This document shows, in pieces, positions 58,978 to 64,000 of a stretch of 64,000 nucleotides of DNA (its first letter is position 1; every line of letters starts with the position of its first letter). The stretch comes from JAVBSN01 sp031556525 (lineage in GTDB: Bacteria > Bacillota > Clostridia > Lachnospirales > Lachnospiraceae): contig JAVBSS010000031.1 of the NCBI GenBank assembly GCA_031556525.1, forward strand, positions 21,579-85,578, in the 5' to 3' direction. A program made the translations under genes and the position numbers. The notes under the pieces were generated by a model, which saw nothing but the letters and a program-made list of their open reading frames with translations, was not told the origin of the DNA and made no database searches.

Positions 58978-60516
58978 ATGTATAATATTTTAATTGTTGA
59001 TGACGAACGAATAGAGAGAAATGGTATAAAATTTCTATTAAAGCAACAGGGTATTGAATTGAATATTAGCGAAGCAACTAATGGCAAAGAAGCGTTAGAA
59101 TTCTTAGCATCTAATCCAGTGGATATTCTTCTTACAGATGTTAAGATGCCTTTTATAGATGGAATTGAATTGATTAGAGAAGCAGCGCCTATATATTCTA
59201 ATATGAAGATGATTATATTTAGCGGTTATAGTGAATTTGAATATGCCAAATTTGCTATGAAGATGGGAGTAACTGATTATATATTAAAACCAGTAGATCC
59301 TAGTGAATTTTCAAAAACTCTTACAAAAGTTATAAAAGAGTTAGATGATGATAAAGTTAAAAAGGCATTAGAAGAAGAGACAAAGGGGTTTATGAAAGAG
59401 CATATGCTATATTCGCTAGTAAATGGTGTAAATCCAGATATTTTAAATGAAAAGAGTGGCAGACTTCTAGATATAGAATTTGCAAATGAATATGGAAGAA
59501 TGATTTTATTAGAGACTAATACTAACTTCTTTGGAAATGAAGGAAGCAATATTAGAGAAGAGTTAGAAAAGATAGTGGGAGAGAGGATTCATTACCTTAA
59601 TCTTAATCCACAGCAAAGTCTTTTGCTATTTAATGGTGGACTTAACTGTGATTATAAGAATATAGGTGAGAGAATTGTAACGGAAATAGAGAATAAGTAT
59701 AGAGAGAAATGCTACGTTGCAATTGGGAGTGAGTTTGTAGATGGAATTAATCAAATTGCTGTTCAATTTGAAAAACTAGAAAATCTAATGGATAACAAAT
59801 TTTATCATACAGTAACTAGAGTTTTTAGTGACTTTGAAAATGACGATAGTGAATCTTATATACAAGTAGAAGATGATACATTAATGCGACAAATGAAACA
59901 AGATATTAAGATGAAGGATATTATTGGACTTAAAGAGCATTTAGATGAATTAAGTAATAAATATAATAATCATAAATCTTTTTCACAGGTGTATATCAAA
60001 TTTATCTTTTCTAACTTACTTAAAGATATATATAATAACTTGCCAAATGCAAAGGAAAAAGAATTGAATGAAGAAATAGATAGATTATATCGTTCCAAGG
60101 ACTTCTCGGATGTAATGGAAATAGTTAATTTAAATACTAGAAAACTTGAAAAGATATTTTCAAGTAACCCTCAAATGGTTCATAGAGAGATTGAATCAAT
60201 TAAGAAATATATTTATGAAAATTACGATAAAGAACTTAGTGTTGATCAGTTAGCAGATCAAGTATTTATGGCACCAAGCTATTTAAGTCATGTATTTAAG
60301 AAAGAAACAGGTCAAAATCTTAGCAAATACATTAAGGCTTATAGAATGGAAAAGGCCAAAGAAATGCTTGAAGACACTCATAACAAAATAGTTAATATTA
60401 GCTATGCTGTTGGGTATAGTAATGTATCTTATTTTTGCCAAAGCTTTAGAGAATATTTTGGGGTTAGTCCTCAGAAGTTTAGAAGTCAAGGAGAGATAAA
60501 TGAGGAAGATTCATAG
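58978..60516 (+). CDS. AraC-type response regulator (YesN-like)
   Basis: The 512-aa protein has a receiver domain (1-120; D8-D9, phospho-acceptor D54 in ILLTDVKMPF, K103 in ILKPVDPSEF), a central region of about 280 residues as in long YesN proteins, and a C-terminal AraC HTH domain (about 405-505; IYENYDKELSVDQLADQVFMAPSYLSHVFKKETGQNLSKYI, then ISYAVGYSNVSYFCQSFREYFGVSPQKFR). Such regulators act on nearby sugar ABC transporter genes. It overlaps the kinase gene by 17 bases. The shared elements at 53233 and 62275 are its likely targets. Confidence 0.92.
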   Translation: MYNILIVDDERIERNGIKFLLKQQGIELNISEATNGKEALEFLASNPVDILLTDVKMPFIDGIELIREAAPIYSNMKMIIFSGYSEFEYAKFAMKMGVTDYILKPVDPSEFSKTLTKVIKELDDDKVKKALEEETKGFMKEHMLYSLVNGVNPDILNEKSGRLLDIEFANEYGRMILLETNTNFFGNEGSNIREELEKIVGERIHYLNLNPQQSLLLFNGGLNCDYKNIGERIVTEIENKYREKCYVAIGSEFVDGINQIAVQFEKLENLMDNKFYHTVTRVFSDFENDDSESYIQVEDDTLMRQMKQDIKMKDIIGLKEHLDELSNKYNNHKSFSQVYIKFIFSNLLKDIYNNLPNAKEKELNEEIDRLYRSKDFSDVMEIVNLNTRKLEKIFSSNPQMVHREIESIKKYIYENYDKELSVDQLADQVFMAPSYLSHVFKKETGQNLSKYIKAYRMEKAKEMLEDTHNKIVNISYAVGYSNVSYFCQSFREYFGVSPQKFRSQGEINEEDS

Positions 60517-62230
60517 GATGTTAAGTAAGAAAATTAAAGATATGGAATTTCGCCGAAAATTAATCGTAACATTTTTTATAATCGGTGTATTTCCTATGCT
60601 AATATTAGGTATATTTTCTTATGTACAGACCAGAAAACTTCTTGTGAAACAAGAGGAAAATAGTATGCACGATTTTATTGTTCAATCAACTATGAGTATG
60701 GAGAATCAAATACAAATATACAATAATTTATCAGATTACATTGCTTATAACCAAACTATATCTCAGATTATTAGCTACGATTATAATGGATACTATGATA
60801 TGTATAAACAGTTTACAAATGTACTAGACCCTATGTTGACTTCAGTTAAATATTTTAATGCAGATGTAAATCAACTTACAATATATAATAATAGAGATAT
60901 TGAAAAACATGATACAACATTAGCACCACTAACAGAGATTGAAAATGAAGATTGGTATAGTAAAATCTATGATAACAATAGGCAAATAATGTGGATTATA
61001 GATAAGGATAATAATAGAGCTTTTTCAGTAAGAAAGATGCCTTTGCTAGATGCTAGTGATGATAAGGGTATATTATATATAGATGTTAGTTATGATAAAT
61101 TGTTTGAATCATTTAAGCAGATGACAAATGATAACTATGGAGTTTATATATTAGATGAAGATGGTAATGTAATATTTGAATATAGTGATTTTGATGAGGA
61201 ACATCAAAGCGAAATATTAGATTATGACCAGTTGGAAATAGAAATAGAGATAAATAAAGGTAGGGATGAGACAAGCTATACAATAGTAAGTGAGACTACA
61301 GACTCTGATTGGCAGATTATATTATATAAACCTAATAAGGCAATAAGTGATTCAATATGGTCTATGATATTACTTGTTATTTTAGTTACCTTGTGTTGTA
61401 TAGGTGGTTCAGCAGTTATATCTGCTTACCTATCTAGGATAATTGTAAGTGATATTGAAAAACTTACAAAGAATATGAAGGAAGTTGAAGCGGGAAATCT
61501 TGTTATTAATGTTACTAGTGATTCAAAAGATGAAGTAGGAAATCTTATTACAGGTTTTGGTAATATGATAAATAGGATTAATACTCTTATTAATGAGAAT
61601 TACAAAGGGGAAATATCTCAGAAGGAATCTGAAATGAGAGCATTACAAGCTCAGATTAATCCCCATTTCCTATACAATTCATTGTCCTTAATTAACTGGA
61701 AAGCCTTAGAGACTGACCAGCAGGATATAAGTAGATTAACGTTATTGTTATCAACATTTTATAGAACTGCATTAAATAAAGGTGACAATATATTATCCAT
61801 ACGAGATGAATTAAGTAATGTCAAATCATATATAGATATACAACTTATGATGCATGATAATGAATTCGATGTAGTTATGGATGTAGATGAAGATATATTA
61901 GAATATTCGACCTTAAATCTATTACTACAGCCTTTAGTTGAAAATGCTATAGATCATGGAATTGATTTGAAGACAGAAGGCAGAGGCGTTATTACCATTT
62001 CAGGTAAAAGTGAAGGTGATAAAATAATACTGGCTGTAGGAGATAATGGAATAGGCATGAACGAGGTGCAAGTTGCATCTATGCTTACAAAACAATCTAG
62101 AGGATATGGTATTAGAAATGTACATGAACGAATTAGACTGTTGTTCGGAAAAGAATATGGATTAAAGACAAAAAGTGAGATTGGAGTTGGTACAACTGTT
62201 GAGGTAATAATACCTAAAAGAACTATGTAA
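60500..62230 (+). CDS. Sensor histidine kinase (YesM-like, His_kinase family)
   Basis: The 576-aa kinase has a first membrane helix (about residues 20-40), a large outer sensor domain of about 235 residues of double-Cache type, and a second helix (about 283-305). A HAMP domain (SRIIVSDIEKLTKNMKEVEAGN), the phospho-acceptor motif LQAQINPHFLYNSLSLINW with H389, and an ATPase domain (LQPLVENAIDHGI, GDNGIGM, GYGIRNVHERIRLLFG) follow. These are hallmarks of the YesM/LytS His_kinase type. It pairs with the AraC-type regulator it overlaps and probably senses extracellular maltodextrin or the loaded binding protein. Confidence 0.92.
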   Translation: MRKIHRMLSKKIKDMEFRRKLIVTFFIIGVFPMLILGIFSYVQTRKLLVKQEENSMHDFIVQSTMSMENQIQIYNNLSDYIAYNQTISQIISYDYNGYYDMYKQFTNVLDPMLTSVKYFNADVNQLTIYNNRDIEKHDTTLAPLTEIENEDWYSKIYDNNRQIMWIIDKDNNRAFSVRKMPLLDASDDKGILYIDVSYDKLFESFKQMTNDNYGVYILDEDGNVIFEYSDFDEEHQSEILDYDQLEIEIEINKGRDETSYTIVSETTDSDWQIILYKPNKAISDSIWSMILLVILVTLCCIGGSAVISAYLSRIIVSDIEKLTKNMKEVEAGNLVINVTSDSKDEVGNLITGFGNMINRINTLINENYKGEISQKESEMRALQAQINPHFLYNSLSLINWKALETDQQDISRLTLLLSTFYRTALNKGDNILSIRDELSNVKSYIDIQLMMHDNEFDVVMDVDEDILEYSTLNLLLQPLVENAIDHGIDLKTEGRGVITISGKSEGDKIILAVGDNGIGMNEVQVASMLTKQSRGYGIRNVHERIRLLFGKEYGLKTKSEIGVGTTVEVIIPKRTM

Positions 62231-62274
62231 ATACTTAAAAAATATTGAAAATTTAATATAGTAAATATAAACAC

Positions 62275-62311
62275 AAAAAAGCAACATGTTTCAAAGATAC
62301 CTTATATTTAC
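62275..62311 (+). promoter_or_regulatory. Shared upstream element of the maltodextrin genes, copy B (malE)
   Basis: The segment around CAACATGTTTCAAAGATACC matches 53233-53269. It lies 85-121 bases before the malE start. Confidence 0.6.
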
Positions 62312-62314
62312 CCT

Positions 62315-62393
62315 ATAAAGTCCTCCTTATATAATTAATTATAGATAAAGCGTAACAAAAACCAAACGCATATCAATAAAAGGAGGACTTTAT
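62315..62393 (+). promoter_or_regulatory. Segment complementary to the malE ribosome binding site
   Basis: ATAAAGTCCTCCTT (62315-62328) is the exact reverse complement of AAGGAGGACTTTAT (62380-62393), which contains the malE ribosome binding site three bases before the start codon. If both are transcribed, a 14-bp stem would hide the site. Whether the transcript begins before 62315 is not known. Confidence 0.55.
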
Positions 62394-62395
62394 TT

Positions 62396-63706
62396 ATGAA
62401 AAAATCTAAGAAGATTTTAGCTTTAGCAATGGCAGCAATGATGACATTCGGATTAGTTGGATGCGAGAGTAAAGATGGCACAAAAGATACTACTGATACT
62501 ACTGGAAATGAAGCAACTGAAGCAACAACAGGAGAAGTTGAAACAAAGGACGTGAAATTAGTTGTTTGGGGACCACAGGAAGATCAATCATCTGTAGAAG
62601 GATATGATGAAGGTATTCTTAAAGCTATGTGTGATAAGTTTAACGAAGAGCATCCTGAGTGGAATATTACATTTGAATATGGTGTATGTTCAGAAGGTGA
62701 TGCAAAAGATGTAGTTACTAAAGACGTAGCAGCAGCAGCGGATGTATATATGTTTGCAAATGACCAAATGCCTATATTAGTAGATGCAGGAGCATTATCT
62801 AAATTAGGTGGAACAACTGTAGATAATTTAAAAGAACAACAAGAAGAAAGCATGATAGCATCAGTTACATATAACGACGCAATATATGGTATTCCTTTTA
62901 CATCAAACACTTGGTTTATGTATTATGATACTAGCAAATATTCAGAAGATGAAGTTAAATCATTAGATACAATGATGGCAAAAGACTTGGGTTCAGGAGT
63001 AACAAACTTCGCATTCCCATTAGACAATAGCTGGTATATAGCATCTTTCTACTATGCAGCAGGATGTACACTATTTGGTGATGGAACAGATGCAGCAGCA
63101 GGATGTGACTTTGATAATGAAAATGGAGTTGCTGTTACAAAATACCTTGTTGACTTAGCAGGAAATAAAAAATTCTCTTGTGAAAAAGAAGGAAGCAGTA
63201 TAGCTAAATTTAGCGAAGGTAAATTAGGAGCATATTGCTCAGGTTCTTGGGATGCAGCAGCTATTAAAGATGCATTAGGTGAAAACTTTGGTGTTACAAA
63301 GATTCCTACAATTAATATTAATGGTGTTGATGGACAAATGAAATCATTTGCAGGAAGTAAAGCAATTGGTGTTAATCCACAATGTAAAGATCCAGAAGTA
63401 GCAGTTGCATTAGCAGCGTACCTTTCAGGAGAAGAATGTCAAGCAATTAGGTTTGCAACTAGAGGTATTGCTCCAACTAATAAAACTGTAGTAGCTTCTG
63501 CGGAAGTTCAAGCAGATGTAGTAGTAAATGCACAAAATCTTGAAATAAAAGAAGCATCAGTAGTTCAATCAATGTTATCTGAAATGGGTACTTACTGGAC
63601 ACCAGCAGAGACTATGGGTAAAGAGTTAATCCAAGGAGATGTTAAAGAAAGTAATGCAGCAGATAAAACTGCAGCAATGGTAAAAGGTATATTGGATATT
63701 AAATAA
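62396..63706 (+). CDS. malE: Maltodextrin-type ABC transporter substrate-binding lipoprotein
   Basis: The 436-aa family 1 solute-binding protein has a lipoprotein signal (KKILALAMAAMMTFGLVGC, lipid attachment at C23) and a Thr/Glu-rich linker. The binding domain shows LVVWGPQEDQSSVEGYDEGILKAMCDKFNEEHPEWNITFEYG, DVYMFANDQMPILVDAGALSKL, IYGIPFTSNTWFMYYDTSKY and FSEGKLGAYCSGSWDAAAIKDALGENFGVTKIPTINI. This is the MalE/GanO pattern of Clostridia. The context of malQ, glgP and malL makes maltodextrin the likely ligand. It has a very strong ribosome binding site, AAAAGGAGGA. A permease gene follows. Confidence 0.92.
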   Translation: MKKSKKILALAMAAMMTFGLVGCESKDGTKDTTDTTGNEATEATTGEVETKDVKLVVWGPQEDQSSVEGYDEGILKAMCDKFNEEHPEWNITFEYGVCSEGDAKDVVTKDVAAAADVYMFANDQMPILVDAGALSKLGGTTVDNLKEQQEESMIASVTYNDAIYGIPFTSNTWFMYYDTSKYSEDEVKSLDTMMAKDLGSGVTNFAFPLDNSWYIASFYYAAGCTLFGDGTDAAAGCDFDNENGVAVTKYLVDLAGNKKFSCEKEGSSIAKFSEGKLGAYCSGSWDAAAIKDALGENFGVTKIPTININGVDGQMKSFAGSKAIGVNPQCKDPEVAVALAAYLSGEECQAIRFATRGIAPTNKTVVASAEVQADVVVNAQNLEIKEASVVQSMLSEMGTYWTPAETMGKELIQGDVKESNAADKTAAMVKGILDIK

Positions 63707-63730
63707 TCCTAATATATAAATCTCACATAC

Positions 63731-63761
63731 ATAGTTAGGGGGGAGCCATCCCCCTAACTAT
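63731..63761 (+). other. Stable stem-loop between malE and the permease gene
   Basis: Perfect 12-bp arms ATAGTTAGGGGG and CCCCCTAACTAT with loop GAGCCAT and no T run after it. Such hairpins after binding-protein genes typically protect the upstream mRNA end or cause partial termination, giving more binding protein than permease. Confidence 0.75.
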
Positions 63762-63794
63762 ATACAAATAAATCTATGAAAGGAGACGTACCCT

Positions 63795-64000
63795 ATGTCA
63801 GAAAGTAAAATTAGAAGCAATGATATAAACCAGGTAACTATAGCTAAGGCACTAGTAAAAGGCGATGTATTAACTAAATTAACATTTGTAATAATGGGAC
63901 TGGGTAATATCGCTAGGGGACAAATAATAAAAGGATTACTATTTTTAGCTATGGAGATCGGATTTATTTTCTTTATGATAGAAAGTGGAATCGATTTTCT
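63795..64000 (+). CDS. malF: Sugar ABC transporter permease, MalF-like (start only)
   Basis: The frame opens at ATG 63795 after AAAGGAGACG and runs off the window end; 68 residues are visible. They read SESKIRSNDINQVTIAKALV, then LTFVIMGLGNIARGQIIKGLLFLAMEIGFIFFMIE. This is the start of the extended N-terminal region of Firmicute MalF-type permeases (GLGNIxRxQxIKGLLFL), with the first membrane helix. Position directly after malE supports the assignment. The C-terminal EAA-loop region lies outside the window. Confidence 0.8.
   Translation, partial: MSESKIRSNDINQVTIAKALVKGDVLTKLTFVIMGLGNIARGQIIKGLLFLAMEIGFIFFMIESGIDF

Noticed and set aside
1..64000. tRNA, rRNA, transposase, integrase or phage genes
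   Set aside because: I looked for these on both strands and found no sequence or protein motif supporting any of them.

Overview
The window comes from a low-GC, anaerobic-type Firmicute and most likely a member of the Lachnospiraceae (Clostridia). This rests on the very AT-rich codon use, strong AGGAGG-type ribosome binding sites, a tryptophan T-box leader, BspA-like leucine-rich-repeat surface proteins ending in cell-wall-binding-like repeats, DUF6382-type FHA proteins, and a YesMN-controlled maltodextrin cluster. No rRNA, tRNA, CRISPR array, transposase or phage gene was seen.

Layout. 1-5.1 kb: 3' end of a BspA-like surface protein, an AgrA/AgrC-type LytTR two-component pair with a membrane protein, and small genes (VOC protein, CoA-binding protein, DUF3592-like protein). 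5.3-12.4 kb: a 133-aa protein and a 1705-aa DUF4132 protein, a cupin, and a Ca2+/H+ antiporter. 12.6-14.9 kb (minus strand): a PatB/MalY-type lyase and a trans-sulfuration enzyme. 15.2-21.6 kb: four tandem BspA-like secreted proteins with duplicated promoters and terminators. 21.6-24.8 kb: an Lsa-like ABC-F ribosome protection gene behind a leader peptide and attenuator, a probable holin-like type I toxin with a convergent antisense RNA, and a DUF3298-like lipoprotein.

24.8-31.8 kb: a complete trp operon, trpE-G-D-C/F-B-A, with TrpC and TrpF fused, behind a Trp (UGG) T-box. A GC-rich structured repeat lies between the attenuator and trpE. 32.0-36.5 kb: an ABC-2 type transporter, a membrane-anchored HEXXH metallopeptidase and an OmpR-type two-component system, preceded by 11-bp direct repeats.

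36.6-41.7 kb (minus strand) is the most unusual region. It holds two RhiA-like proteins, two papain-like C39-family peptidases and a gingipain/caspase-like (C25-like) peptidase, all without export signals, and next to them an AbrB-SARP-like regulator. Four perfectly phased 11-bp direct repeats sit just upstream of the second rhiA-like gene, which is how SARP regulators recognise promoters. I read this as a regulated, duplicated intracellular protease system of unknown purpose.

41.9-50.6 kb: a degenerate pseudokinase, a DUF6382/FHA protein, a MetH-activation-like protein, a tyrosine phosphatase, two methyltransferases, an ABC exporter and membrane proteins. 50.7-64 kb: maltodextrin use, with two malQ paralogues flanking a lipoprotein, a glycogen/maltodextrin phosphorylase, a GH13 alpha-glucosidase, a YesN/YesM two-component pair, a MalE-like binding protein and the start of a MalF-like permease cut by the window edge. 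A shared upstream element links malQ2-glgP and malE, and the malE ribosome binding site is complementary to an upstream segment.
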